Below the pieces are notes generated by a model. It did not search any database. It saw only the letters and a list, made by a program, of their open reading frames with translations, and was not told where the DNA came from. From NCBI RefSeq assembly GCF_002161065.1, contig NZ_NFLV01000017.1, forward strand, positions 1-64,000: 64,000 bases of DNA. Reading direction: 5' to 3'. Origin of the DNA: Eubacterium sp. An11 (lineage in GTDB: Bacteria > Bacillota > Clostridia > Lachnospirales > Lachnospiraceae). A program made the position numbers and the translations under genes. How positions within the stretch are numbered: position 1 is the stretch's first letter; every line of letters begins with the position of its first letter. Positions 17,844 through 26,107 of the stretch are shown here, in pieces.

Positions 17844-18335
17844 ATGAATAAAGTAATTTTGATGGGACGTCTGACCCGGAATCCTGATGTGAGATACTCA
17901 CAGGGAGAGAAGGCGACGTGCGTAGCAAGATATACTTTAGCAGTTAACAGAAGATTCCGGAGAGAAGGCGACCAGGACGCAGACTTTATCAACTGTGTTG
18001 CATTCGGAAGACAGGGCGAGTTTGCGGAGAAGTATCTGAAACAGGGTACAAAGATTGTTATTTCCGGAAGAATTCAGACAGGCAGTTATACGAATCGTGA
18101 TGGTGTCAAGGTGTATACCACAGACGTTGTTGTGGAGGAGCAGGATTTTGCTGAGAGCAAAGCTGCGGCAGCAAACTACAGCGGAGGATATCAGCAGAAC
18201 AGCTATCAGGGAGCGCAGGCTCCGGCACCGGAACCACAGCCGACTATGACCAGCCGTCCGGCTCCGTCAGAAGCGGTGAGCGATGGATTCATGACAATTC
18301 CGGAAGGAATTGAAGAGGAACTGCCATTTATCTAA
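17844..18335 (+). CDS. ssb: Single-stranded DNA-binding protein
   Basis: Coats single-stranded DNA during replication and repair. At 163 residues it has an N-terminal OB fold (1-110, starting MNKVILMGRLTRNPDVRYS, with FINCVAFGRQGEFAEKYLKQG), a Gln/Pro/Ala-rich flexible linker (about 115-150) and an acidic tip ending EELPFI that serves as the partner-binding tail. AGAGGAGG lies 7 bp before the ATG. Middle gene of rpsF-ssb-rpsR, which couples supply of SSB with ribosomal proteins. Confidence 0.97.
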   Translation: MNKVILMGRLTRNPDVRYSQGEKATCVARYTLAVNRRFRREGDQDADFINCVAFGRQGEFAEKYLKQGTKIVISGRIQTGSYTNRDGVKVYTTDVVVEEQDFAESKAAAANYSGGYQQNSYQGAQAPAPEPQPTMTSRPAPSEAVSDGFMTIPEGIEEELPFI

Positions 18336-18364
18336 GGTTTGAGGAATTTAGGAGGTAATATCAA

Positions 18365-18628
18365 ATGGCATACAGCAAAGAACGCGGCGATTCTTCCATG
18401 AGAAGAAGAGGCGGACGCAGAAGAAAAAAAGTCTGCATTTTCTGTGCAGATAAGAATAATTCAGTCATCGACTACAAGGATGTTAATAAGTTAAAGAGAT
18501 ACGTTTCTGAGAGAGGCAAGATTTTACCGAGAAGAATTACCGGTAACTGTGCAAAACATCAGAGAGCTCTCACTGTGGCAGTGAAGAGAGCAAGACACGT
18601 ATCCTTGATGCCTTACACAGTAGAATAA
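18365..18628 (+). CDS. rpsR: Ribosomal protein S18
   Basis: 30S protein that pairs with S6. The 87-residue product carries [38 protein letters not shown] and the [16 protein letters not shown] core. CIFC together with a later C-x2-H gives a zinc-type Cys arrangement (C+ form). AGGAGG lies upstream and a strong terminator follows. Confidence 0.97.
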   Translation: MAYSKERGDSSMRRRGGRRRKKVCIFCADKNNSVIDYKDVNKLKRYVSERGKILPRRITGNCAKHQRALTVAVKRARHVSLMPYTVE

Positions 18629-18650
18629 TGTGTCTTAGAGCATAGTATTG

Positions 18651-18689
18651 TCGCAGCAGTTGGGAGTACCAGTTGCTGCGATTCTTTTT
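18651..18689 (+). terminator. Terminator of rpsF-ssb-rpsR
   Basis: A 13-bp stem (18651-18663 with 18669-18681, two G-U pairs), loop GAGTA, then TTCTTTTT. Confidence 0.85.
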
Positions 18690-18742
18690 AATAAAAACAG
18701 CAGTGCAACACAGCCTATATGACAAACAAACGGGAGGTTAAC

Positions 18743-19138
18743 ATGAAAAAGAAAGGAATTTTAAATGCGCAGCTGTCCTATCTCATTGCGGCACTGGGAC
18801 ATAAAGATTTATTTATGATTGGTGATGCCGGCATGCCGATTCCGGAAGATGTGGAAGTCGTGGATCTTGTACTTACAGCCGGGGTTCCTACCTTCAAACA
18901 GGTCATGGACGCGGTATTGGAAGAAACCTGCGTGGAAGGATATTATCTTGCCCATGAAATCAAAGAGTTCAATCCTGATCTGGAAGAATATATCAAGGAT
19001 TCTCTGAAAGATGCAGAGGTCGAGTATATGCCTCATGAAGATCTGAAGAAGTTCAGCAGCAAATGCAGATTTGCCATCCGGACAGGAGAATTTTCTCCAT
19101 ACCCAAATGTGATTTTAAGAGCCGGAGTGGTATTCTGA
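18743..19138 (+). CDS. rbsD: D-ribose pyranase
   Basis: Interconverts the beta-pyranose and beta-furanose forms of D-ribose before phosphorylation by RbsK. The 131-residue product matches the usual RbsD length and starts MKKKGILNAQL; catalytic His20 in LGHKD and Asp28 in GDAG are present, as is the C-terminal TGEFSPYPNVILRAGV segment. ATG 18743 has GGGAGG 7 bp upstream. It is an orphan: no ribose transporter, kinase or repressor gene is adjacent, which is unusual because rbsD normally sits in the rbs operon. The related fucose mutarotase FucU shares the fold but is less likely, given length and motifs. Confidence 0.9.
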   Translation: MKKKGILNAQLSYLIAALGHKDLFMIGDAGMPIPEDVEVVDLVLTAGVPTFKQVMDAVLEETCVEGYYLAHEIKEFNPDLEEYIKDSLKDAEVEYMPHEDLKKFSSKCRFAIRTGEFSPYPNVILRAGVVF

Positions 19139-19201
19139 TATTGCATTTCTGCAAACAATCGTTACAAAACTATTAAAATACAGTTACTTTCTCTGAATGT
19201 G

Positions 19202-19230
19202 TTGAAAACTGCAAAAAAAAGAGTTATACT
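19202..19230 (+). promoter_or_regulatory. Sigma-A promoter upstream of the metallopeptidase leader
   Basis: TTGAAA (19202-19207), exact 17-bp spacer, TATACT (19225-19230). A ~140-nt leader follows before the ATG at 19377. Confidence 0.75.
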
Positions 19231-19253
19231 GCAAAATAACAGTAGTTTACCAG

Positions 19254-19325
19254 GGGAGTGCCTGCGTCATATCGGCAGGCTGTATACAGCCGAAAGAAGG
19301 GGTTCGCAGGTGCTTCCTTTTATTA
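19254..19325 (+). promoter_or_regulatory. Structured leader with mutually exclusive stems
   Basis: The left arm GGGAGTGCCTGCG (19254-19266) can pair along its whole 13 nt with CGCAGGTGCTTCC (19305-19317), directly followed by a T-rich run, forming a terminator-like stem. The same left arm (GCCTGC, 19260-19265) can instead pair with GCAGGC (19275-19280), and GGCTG-TATA-CAGCC (19278-19291) makes a further hairpin. Such competing folds are the logic of attenuators and riboswitches. It matches no riboswitch class I know. Confidence 0.5.
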
Positions 19326-19376
19326 TTTTGTACTATGACGGTCATTTTTGGAATCGGCATATGAAGGGGGCGGCTC

Positions 19377-20204
19377 ATGACACATTTGCAGGTGCAGAAC
19401 GGAACAGAAATCCTTGATATTAATATAATAAGCGTGGACAACAGATGTGTGAGCTTTGTGGTGAACGACGATCTGTCCGTCAGCATGAAGGTGCCTGTAG
19501 GGATGAGCCGTGAGATGGCCGAGAAGTATGTCCGGATCAATGAGGACAGAATCTGGCGGGAGTATGAGTGGCGGAAAAAGCGAAATCATCAGGCTCTCCC
19601 GGTTACTCTGGAGCTGGAAGACGGGCGTATTCAGTATTACAGCGGGCTTATGCTGCCGTTTCTCGGAAATATGGATATGGAGCTGAGGGTCAAATATCTC
19701 TCTCAGGGGGAAGACACGGATTTATATGTGGAAGAGAGACCGGAGGGAGGACAGATTCTTACCATCCGGACGGATAATGTGAATCAGAGATTTTTGCGTT
19801 ACTGTGTTATGCGCTATTATAAGAAATGTGCAGCGGACATTATTGGAAAGAAGACTGCAGATTTTGGAAAGAAGATGCATCTTAAGTTCAATCATGTGCA
19901 GATTGCCGGCAAGAGAAAGAATGCAAGACCAGCTCTGGCCCGGCTCAGTTATAAAAATATTGAGATCAAAGATCAGAGGACTCTATGGGGAAGCTGCAAC
20001 CGGAAAAAATGTCTGAGTTTTGACTGGAGGATTATCATGCTGCCGGTGGAAATCATTGATTATATCATTGTCCATGAACTGGCGCATCTGAAAAAGATGA
20101 ACCATTCGGCGTCCTTCTGGACCGAGGTGGAGAAAATCATGCCGGAATACAGGGAATGTCAGAACTGGCTGAATAAACATGGAAAAGAATACGAGATTTT
20201 TTGA
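19377..20204 (+). CDS. SprT/YgjP-type zinc metallopeptidase (DUF45)
   Basis: A 275-residue protein whose C-terminal part carries the zincin motif H233-E-L-A-H237 with a third ligand His243 in the pattern HELAHLKKxNHSxxFW. This is characteristic of the YgjP/DUF45 M48-like family. RTLWGSCN ahead of it is a second family signature. There is no signal peptide or membrane segment, so it is predicted cytosolic. Substrates of the family are not known. GGGGGCGG lies 5 bp before the ATG. The gene stands alone and is preceded by a leader RNA with competing stems, so its expression may be conditional. Confidence 0.85.
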   Translation: MTHLQVQNGTEILDINIISVDNRCVSFVVNDDLSVSMKVPVGMSREMAEKYVRINEDRIWREYEWRKKRNHQALPVTLELEDGRIQYYSGLMLPFLGNMDMELRVKYLSQGEDTDLYVEERPEGGQILTIRTDNVNQRFLRYCVMRYYKKCAADIIGKKTADFGKKMHLKFNHVQIAGKRKNARPALARLSYKNIEIKDQRTLWGSCNRKKCLSFDWRIIMLPVEIIDYIIVHELAHLKKMNHSASFWTEVEKIMPEYRECQNWLNKHGKEYEIF

Positions 20205-20503
20205 TTTCCGGGTAAGTTGTGTACTGACATCCATTTTATCCAATGGGTCGTAGGATCCGTGCTTTAGCTATGGGGAGTGTCAGGAAATATACAGAAAATA
20301 GCAGGGCTGTTGTGAAATCTGCCTGATATATGGGATATAATTTTTTAGAGAAGAATTCATTATATTCTGTAACAAGGCATATTTTACAGCAGCCTTTTTT
20401 TCGGAAAAAAATTTATTTTATGTAGAAAATGTATTATAATTAAAAAGAATATGCTTTGGGAAAAAAGCGGAATTTATGAGTAAAAACAGGAAGGAAAGAA
20501 AAA
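20205..20503 (+). other. Intergenic region before the mutY fusion gene
   Basis: Nothing coding is visible. A weak terminator-like AAGGC/GCCTT pair before a T run lies near 20375-20400. A perfect TATAAT at 20435-20440 without a clear -35 is the best promoter candidate for the next gene. Confidence 0.35.
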
Positions 20504-22207
20504 ATGGCAATTGAGCACCCGTTTCCACCGCTGTATGACAAGGATTCCAGGATATTGATTCTGGGAAGTTTTCCTTCTGTGAAATCGCGGGAACAGAACT
20601 TTTTTTATGGACATCCACAGAATCGTTTCTGGAAGACTGTTGCCGGGGTGCTGTCAGAAGAAGTACCGCAGACTATAGAAGAAAAGAAAGATTTTCTGCA
20701 CAGGAACCACATCGCTTTATGGGATGTGATTCACAGCTGTGATATTGAGGGCTCTTCGGATAGCAGCATACGAAATGTGAAGCCCAACAATCTGAGTGAG
20801 ATATTTGAGAAAGCGTCCATTGAGGCTATTTACTGTAACGGCGCCAAATCTTATCAATATTATGAGAAATACCAGGAAAAACAGACGGGAAAGAAGGCAG
20901 AAAAACTGTCGTCCACCAGCCCTGCCAACGCAGCTTTTTCGCTGGAGCGTCTGAAAGAGAACTGGAAAGTGATCTGCGGCCCTCTGAAAGCGGCGCCGGA
21001 AGGTATCGGTGATATCCTTTTGAAATGGTATGATTATAATGCGAGAATTCTGCCGTGGAGAAGCGATCCCACGCCATATCATGTCTGGATTTCTGAAATC
21101 ATGCTGCAACAGACACGGGTAGAAGCCGTAAAAAGATATTATGACCGGTGGATGGAGGCTTTGCCGGATGTGAAGTCTCTGGCCGAAGTGGATGACGAGA
21201 GATTGATGAAATTATGGGAAGGGCTTGGTTATTATAACCGCGCCCGGAATTTAAAGGCGGCCGCCATTACTATTATGGAAAAATACGGAGGGGAGCTGCC
21301 CGGAAATCATGAACAGCTGCTGTCGCTGAAAGGAATCGGCGAATACACGGCCGGGGCCATCGCCTCCATCGCTTTTGGACTGCCGGAACCGGCAGTGGAC
21401 GGAAATGTACTTCGGGTATTTTCCCGGCTGCTGGCAGAAGACGGAGACATTACCAGGCAGGTGGTAAAGAAAAAGATCAGCCGGGAAGTTCGTCGTGTAC
21501 TCCCGAAAGAAAGAGCAGGAGATTTTAATCAGGCGTTAATGGATCTTGGGTCCGCCGTATGTCTGCCTAACGGAGAGCCGTTGTGTGAACAGTGCCCCTG
21601 GGAGAGTGTATGTCAGGCTCACAAATCCGGCAGGGAGACGGAGTTTCCGGTGAAAGCCAAAAAGAAGGCAAGAAAAATAGAAGAAAAAGGCATATTTCTC
21701 ATTGAGGTGGAACATGAATCTGATGGGCAGACGGAAGGCTCCTGGGATATTCTGCTCCACAAAAGGCCTGCCGGCGGCCTGCTTCCGGATTTATGGGAGT
21801 TTCCCAATAAACAGGGAAGATACACTCTGGAGAAAGCGCGGGAACAGATGATAAACTGGCTGCGCGGAACAGATTATACCATAGAAGAAATGGCCTCCCT
21901 GGGAGAAGGGAAACATATTTTTTCCCATGTGGAATGGCATATGACCGGTTATCTGTTTCGGCTGACGAAAATTACAGAAACAGAAAGAAGCGGTAGTTCG
22001 GGAACCTTTTCGGAAGTGGATACATTGAAAAAATGTATCATGGCCGGTTTTGCTGTGGAAGATGACAGTCCGGCGGACAGCCGCAAAGAGCTGCCGCAGA
22101 TTCCGGAAGAGAGTGAAGACTGGATGCTGGTATCGAAGAAGAAGGCGAAGAAAGAATACGCGATACCATCAGCCTTTGAATACTACAAAAAACAGATGCA
22201 GGAATAA
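20504..22207 (+). CDS. mutY: Deoxyinosine-DNA glycosylase/MutY adenine glycosylase fusion
   Basis: A 567-residue base-excision repair fusion in one uninterrupted frame. Residues 1-165 form a UDG-superfamily family 6 (hypoxanthine-DNA glycosylase) domain, with GSFPSVKSREQNFFYGHPQN near 25 and the closing SSTSPANA near 145. Residues about 170-390 are a complete MutY: catalytic Glu198 in SEIMLQQT, helix-hairpin-helix LKGIGEYTAGAI, Asp299 in VDGNVLR, and a 4Fe-4S loop at Cys353, 361, 364 and 370 (C-x7-C-x2-C-x5-C). The spacing Glu198-Asp299 equals the 101 residues of E. coli MutY. The C-terminus is a NUDIX-like 8-oxoG recognition domain. Both halves keep their motifs, so both may be active. Confidence 0.92.
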   Translation: MAIEHPFPPLYDKDSRILILGSFPSVKSREQNFFYGHPQNRFWKTVAGVLSEEVPQTIEEKKDFLHRNHIALWDVIHSCDIEGSSDSSIRNVKPNNLSEIFEKASIEAIYCNGAKSYQYYEKYQEKQTGKKAEKLSSTSPANAAFSLERLKENWKVICGPLKAAPEGIGDILLKWYDYNARILPWRSDPTPYHVWISEIMLQQTRVEAVKRYYDRWMEALPDVKSLAEVDDERLMKLWEGLGYYNRARNLKAAAITIMEKYGGELPGNHEQLLSLKGIGEYTAGAIASIAFGLPEPAVDGNVLRVFSRLLAEDGDITRQVVKKKISREVRRVLPKERAGDFNQALMDLGSAVCLPNGEPLCEQCPWESVCQAHKSGRETEFPVKAKKKARKIEEKGIFLIEVEHESDGQTEGSWDILLHKRPAGGLLPDLWEFPNKQGRYTLEKAREQMINWLRGTDYTIEEMASLGEGKHIFSHVEWHMTGYLFRLTKITETERSGSSGTFSEVDTLKKCIMAGFAVEDDSPADSRKELPQIPEESEDWMLVSKKKAKKEYAIPSAFEYYKKQMQE

Positions 22208-22270
22208 AACCAGAGGAAACAGACGCCGGCCTGATGCCGGTGAGCGGTACATTTTTACGGAGGTGAGCAA

Positions 22271-23077
22271 ATGGAACAATTGATTGTGCTGGGGACAGGG
22301 AATGCATCGGTGACGAAATGTTTTAACACCTGTTTTCTGCTGCAGGACAGCAAGGGAAGGTATCTCATGGTGGATGCAGGAGGAGGAAACGGGATTTTGA
22401 CTTGTCTGGAAAAAGCGCAGGTGTCCGTGAGGGATATTCATGAATTGTTCGTGACCCACAAACATACGGATCATCTGCTGGGTGTTATCTGGATCATCCG
22501 GAATGTCGGCCAGCTGATGGGAAATGGCGCCTACGAAGGAAATCTTCATATTTACTGTCATGACGAGCTGACAGAGATTATCAGAAAGATCTGTGAGATG
22601 ACCCTGGTGGGAAAAATCATGAAGCTCTTTGACGACAGAATCTTCATCCACCAGGTGGAAGACGGGGAAGAACGACAGATCCTGGATTACAAAGTAAAGT
22701 TTTTCGATATACGATCCACAAAAGCAAAACAATTTGGATTTGTGACAACGCTCAATAACGGAAAACGGCTGACCTTCTGCGGGGATGAGCCTTATCAGGA
22801 ACATTGTTACGATTATACTTTTCGGACGGATTATCTTCTGCATGAGGCCTTTTGCCTTTATGAACAGAGGGAGACTTTTAAACCTTATGAAAAATGTCAT
22901 AGTACTGTAAAGGACGCAGCGGAGCTGGCTGACCGGCTGGAGGTGAAGAATCTTCTGCTCTGGCATACGGAGGATGATAATATCCGCCGCAGGAAATCAC
23001 TGTACAAAAAAGAGGCAAAAAAGTATTTTAAGGGAACAATTTTTGTCCCATATGATGGAGAAATAATCGAATTATGA
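22271..23077 (+). CDS. MBL-fold metallo-hydrolase (RNase Z-like)
   Basis: A 268-residue metallo-beta-lactamase fold protein. It begins with the strand LIVLGTGNASVTKCFNTC and has the metal motif THKHTDHLLG (H-x-H-x-D-H), with a later GDEP and a C-terminal LLWHTEDD that supplies the last His. The layout resembles RNase Z or AtsA-like hydrolases rather than lactamases, but the substrate cannot be named. GGAGGTGAG lies 5 bp before the ATG. It starts 63 bp after the mutY fusion and is probably co-transcribed with it. Confidence 0.8.
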   Translation: MEQLIVLGTGNASVTKCFNTCFLLQDSKGRYLMVDAGGGNGILTCLEKAQVSVRDIHELFVTHKHTDHLLGVIWIIRNVGQLMGNGAYEGNLHIYCHDELTEIIRKICEMTLVGKIMKLFDDRIFIHQVEDGEERQILDYKVKFFDIRSTKAKQFGFVTTLNNGKRLTFCGDEPYQEHCYDYTFRTDYLLHEAFCLYEQRETFKPYEKCHSTVKDAAELADRLEVKNLLLWHTEDDNIRRRKSLYKKEAKKYFKGTIFVPYDGEIIEL

Positions 23078-23120
23078 AATGAGTGTACGTGAAATGCTCA
23101 TATTTCTCCACGAACGGACA

Positions 23121-23149
23121 TTGATTTTTTTATTTTTCGGTTTTATAAT
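23121..23149 (+). promoter_or_regulatory. Sigma-A promoter of the BTAD regulator gene
   Basis: TTGATT (23121-23126), exact 17-bp spacer, perfect TATAAT (23144-23149), 50 bp before the regulator ATG. Confidence 0.75.
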
Positions 23150-23199
23150 AATAAAAGAATCAATATAAAATGGGGAATTATATAAAGGGTGATAAATCT

Positions 23200-24450
23200 A
23201 TGGATATAAAATTACCGGTGCTGAAGGTGCAGATGCTGGGAGGATTGTCTTTAATGTTTGGAGAGGAGCCGATTTCTTTTTCAAGGAATACGACAACAAA
23301 GGCAATGAAGCTGCTGCAGATTCTTCTGTACTATGGAGAGAAAGGGATATCTCGTAATAAGCTGATCGAGAATCTTTATAAGGCGGAAGAACTGGCGGAC
23401 GCGCCTAATAGTCTGCGAGTAACATCATACCGGCTGAAGAAAATGCTGGTAAACATGGGCTTGCCAGAGCATAATTATATCAAAATCTCAAAAGGAATTT
23501 ATTACTGGAATGGGCCGATGGAGACAAAGGTAGACGTCCATGAGTTCAATCGTCTCATTCAGAAGGCGGAGGCAGAAACAGACGAGGACCGGCAGATGGG
23601 CTATCTGCGGGAGGCGTGCAACTTATATAAAGGAGAGCTGCTTCCGGGATCCTCAGAGGAAGAATGGGTGCTTATAGAGAGTGTACAGTGCAAAAAAATG
23701 TACAGCAGTGCTCTGCAGCAGCTCTGTGATTACCTGTGGGAGAAAGAAGAATATGAAGATATTCTCCGGCTCTGCGAACCGGCCTGCGCCATGTATCCTT
23801 TTGATGAGTGGCAGGCAGTCCGCATTGACTGTTTCATGGCGATGAACCGATATCAGGAAGCCATGAACGAATATGAATCAACGGCAAAGCTATTCTTTGA
23901 AGAACTGGGAATCAGTCCATCAGAGAAGATGATCGACCAGTTCAAATATATGAGTGAACGTATGAGTAATGCGCCGCAGACCATTCGTGGTATCAAGAGC
24001 CGCCTGCGGGAAGAAGAGATTGAGGCAGGAGCCTTCTATATGACGCTTCCGAGATTCAGAGACAGTTACCGGCTGGTGCGCCGTATCATGGAGAGAAACG
24101 GGCAGTCCGTATATCTGATGCTTTGTTCCCTGGTGGATGGCAAGGGAGCCCCTCTGGAAGATCCGGAGAAGCTTGGTACTATGTCGGAAGAGTTGATGTC
24201 TGCCATCAAGCATTGCTTACGTAAGGGAGATTCTTTTACACGCTATAATCCAAGCCAGTTCCTTATTCTTCTTGTGGGAACCAATAAGGAGAACTGTGGA
24301 TTGATCTTTGACCGGATTGAGCGATATTTCTCCAGAGAGCACAAATCCTGGAAGAAACATCTTGAGTTCTACATTACGTCTCTTGCTGACGCGGATAAAG
24401 ACAGCGCGCAGATTGTATTTCAGAAAAACGGAATCCGCTGGGAGGCATAA
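23200..24450 (+). CDS. BTAD/SARP-type transcriptional regulator
   Basis: A 416-residue regulator. Residues ~1-100 are a winged-helix DNA-binding domain of the OmpR/SARP kind (LLQILLYYGEKGISRNKLIENLY, then NSLRVTSYRLKKML). Residues ~105-255 are a bacterial transcriptional activation domain with tetratricopeptide-like helices, including YKGELLPG and the YxEAMNEYExxAxLFFEELGISPS motif. The C-terminal ~150 residues resemble a degenerate GGDEF fold: RKGDSFTRYNPSQFLILLVG stands where an active enzyme has RxGGDEFxxLL, so catalysis is unlikely. The ATG at 23200 is preferred over 23170 because AAGGGTGA precedes it. It is the likely regulator of the pilus locus downstream. Confidence 0.8.
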   Translation: MDIKLPVLKVQMLGGLSLMFGEEPISFSRNTTTKAMKLLQILLYYGEKGISRNKLIENLYKAEELADAPNSLRVTSYRLKKMLVNMGLPEHNYIKISKGIYYWNGPMETKVDVHEFNRLIQKAEAETDEDRQMGYLREACNLYKGELLPGSSEEEWVLIESVQCKKMYSSALQQLCDYLWEKEEYEDILRLCEPACAMYPFDEWQAVRIDCFMAMNRYQEAMNEYESTAKLFFEELGISPSEKMIDQFKYMSERMSNAPQTIRGIKSRLREEEIEAGAFYMTLPRFRDSYRLVRRIMERNGQSVYLMLCSLVDGKGAPLEDPEKLGTMSEELMSAIKHCLRKGDSFTRYNPSQFLILLVGTNKENCGLIFDRIERYFSREHKSWKKHLEFYITSLADADKDSAQIVFQKNGIRWEA

Positions 24451-24474
24451 TCATTCTAGAAGAGGGAGACAAAT

Positions 24475-24951
24475 ATGGAAAAATATCCTATCAATATATC
24501 TGCTCCTAATCTGGTTAATGTCTGTGTAGATGAAAGCCTGGACGGGGAAATAGCCGGCAGACTGTATCATTGTTATCAGAAAGGCCCGCTGACGTTTTCC
24601 AATCTCGTGCAGCTACTCAGGACAATGGAAAAATTCTTTGATGATATACAGTTTCCACAGTCCTCAACCCGAAGCCGCAGCTTTTACGCATCAGATACAC
24701 AGAATAGGGAGAAAAAACAAAGAGTGACAGATCAGAATGACATCGTAAGCCAGAGGGGGAAAAAGGGGACCTTCATTATTACTGTAAAGTTCCGGCAGAA
24801 TTCCACCTGGCAGGGCGAGCTGTTCTGGATGGAGAGAGGAGAAAAACAGAAATTCTCCAGTACTCTGGATCTCATTAAAATCATCGACGGAGATCTGACA
24901 TTAACTGAAATAGAAACAAGCACCATGGATGATTACGTGGTGGGAAAATAA
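24475..24951 (+). CDS. Small protein with RQNSTWQG motif, unknown function
   Basis: I do not recognise a named family. The 158-residue cytosolic-looking protein has an N-terminal helical part (1-65), a charged polar linker (66-95) and a C-terminal domain with the pattern TFIITVKFRQNSTWQG, a Trp-Glu strand, and SSTLDLIKIID. The same pattern (RQNSTWQG-x4-W, then SAL-x3-KLID) recurs in the 67-residue protein encoded at 27187, so the two are paralogues. AGAGGGAGA precedes the ATG. It starts 24 nt after the BTAD regulator stop and is probably co-transcribed. A role as a small partner or co-regulator is inference from position only. Confidence 0.7.
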   Translation: MEKYPINISAPNLVNVCVDESLDGEIAGRLYHCYQKGPLTFSNLVQLLRTMEKFFDDIQFPQSSTRSRSFYASDTQNREKKQRVTDQNDIVSQRGKKGTFIITVKFRQNSTWQGELFWMERGEKQKFSSTLDLIKIIDGDLTLTEIETSTMDDYVVGK

Positions 24952-24967
24952 AGCAGACGGGCGAAAG

Positions 24968-25006
24968 AGACGCGGCACGGTAATCTTTTGCGCGTCTGTT
25001 TCTTTT
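24968..25006 (+). terminator. Terminator after the BTAD operon
   Basis: AGACGCG/CGCGTCT (7 bp) followed by GTTTCTTTTT. It lies between the plus-strand operon and the convergent coiled-coil gene. Confidence 0.65.
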
Positions 25007-25917
25007 TATAAAGTGTTATCCCTGCCATGTTGACATGGTAAGTGTTCTATCAGCCGTGTAACATGGGTAATTCTGGCAGAATGGCTCCGAAGCTGTAAAT
25101 CAAAATAATCCTGCCTCTTCCCCTGGCGCTTCTGCTCCTCGATCATCATATCCATTTTGTCATTCAGAGAACCGTAGCCTTCCACGAGAATATTAATCTT
25201 ATGCTGGACATTATTCTCAAGTTCAAGATTGATTTTGACGATGTCCTGTTTCGTGTTGGAGATATCCTGCTGCATGTTGGAAACTTCCTGCTTCACGTTG
25301 GAGATATCCTGCTGCATGTTGGAAACTTCCTGCTTCACCTTGGAGATATCCTGCTGCATGTTGGAAACTTCCTGCTTCACGTCGGAGATATCCTGCTGCA
25401 TGTTGGAAACTTCCTGCTTCACGTCGGAGATATCCTGTTGCATGCAGATGATCTCCTGTTTCATGCCGGAGATCTCTTGTTTCATGTCGGAGATCTCCTG
25501 TTTCATGCTGGAGATCTCTTGTTTCATGCCGGAGATCTCTTGTTTCATGTCGGCAATGTCTTGCTGCATAGGGCCAATCTTGGCGACTTCGACCTGAAGC
25601 TGTTCAATAGCCTGCTGCATAGGACCGATCTTGGCAACTTCGACCTGAAGCTGTTCAATGGCTTCCTGCATAGGACCAATCTTGGCCACCTCGACTTGAA
25701 GCTGTTCAATGGCCTGCTGCATAGGACCAATCTTGGAAACCTCATCCTGAAGCTGCTTGATATCCTGCTGCATGTTGGAAACTTCCTGCTGCATGTCAGA
25801 AATCCCCTGCTGTATATGGGCGATATCCTGCCTCGTGTCTTCAATATGGCTGATTACAGGTATCATAGCCTGATTGACTATATCGGCAATCATAGTATAA
25901 TCACGTTGTTCTAACAT
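25006..25917 (-). CDS. Tandem-repeat coiled-coil protein
   Basis: A 303-residue protein made almost entirely of repeats. It has a short N-terminal cap (MLEQRDYTMIADIVNQA), then four 17-residue units ending KIGPM, then 7-residue heptads of the KQEISGM type, then about five 14-residue KQEVSNMQQDISDV units, and a C-terminal cap with EGYGSLNDKMDMM and YFDLQLRSHSARI. The caps resemble those of gut Firmicute coiled-coil proteins I have seen, but no function is known. No signal peptide or membrane segment is present. Its ribosome site GGGAGGT lies 8 bp upstream of the ATG. The repeats are nearly identical in DNA, so length variation by slippage or recombination is likely. Confidence 0.75.
   Translation of the reverse strand: MLEQRDYTMIADIVNQAMIPVISHIEDTRQDIAHIQQGISDMQQEVSNMQQDIKQLQDEVSKIGPMQQAIEQLQVEVAKIGPMQEAIEQLQVEVAKIGPMQQAIEQLQVEVAKIGPMQQDIADMKQEISGMKQEISSMKQEISDMKQEISGMKQEIICMQQDISDVKQEVSNMQQDISDVKQEVSNMQQDISKVKQEVSNMQQDISNVKQEVSNMQQDISNTKQDIVKINLELENNVQHKINILVEGYGSLNDKMDMMIEEQKRQGKRQDYFDLQLRSHSARITHVTRLIEHLPCQHGRDNTL
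25255..25735. repeat. Tandem DNA repeats within the coiled-coil gene
   Basis: Three periodicities follow one another: about 42 bp (25255-25440), 21 bp (about 25440-25555) and 51 bp (about 25566-25735). All are multiples of three, so copy-number change would keep the frame. Confidence 0.8.
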
Positions 25918-26035
25918 TTATGTACCTCCCGCAATACATATATCATAGTTTACTGCTGCTATTAGAATATAATCTGTGGTTATTTACGAAGGAGATATCT
26001 GATGTATGTTTACTGATAGTATACAACAACTGAAA

Positions 26036-26075
26036 TGTAAATGCAATACTAAAATGTAAAAAAATGTAAAAACAA
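26036..26075. repeat. Cluster of AATGTAA motifs
   Basis: AAATGTAA occurs three times within 40 bp here. Similar copies recur at 26887-26925 and around the pilus promoter. Possibly protein-binding sites; the AT richness of the region weakens the case. Confidence 0.3.
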
Positions 26076-26107
26076 GACAGAGAAGAAAAAGTGCATTTTG
26101 GGGAAGA

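Noticed and set aside
19199-19417. 72-codon frame across the metallopeptidase leader
   Set aside because: It begins inside the promoter and runs through the folded leader; no ribosome site.
25255-25735. CRISPR-like array
   Set aside because: The repeats are contiguous multiples of 3 bp within a coding frame, with no unique spacers and no cas genes.
25201-25914. Long plus-strand open frame (237 codons) opposite the coiled-coil gene
   Set aside because: It is the mirror of the in-frame tandem repeats; it has no ribosome site, and the minus-strand product has proper caps and heptads.
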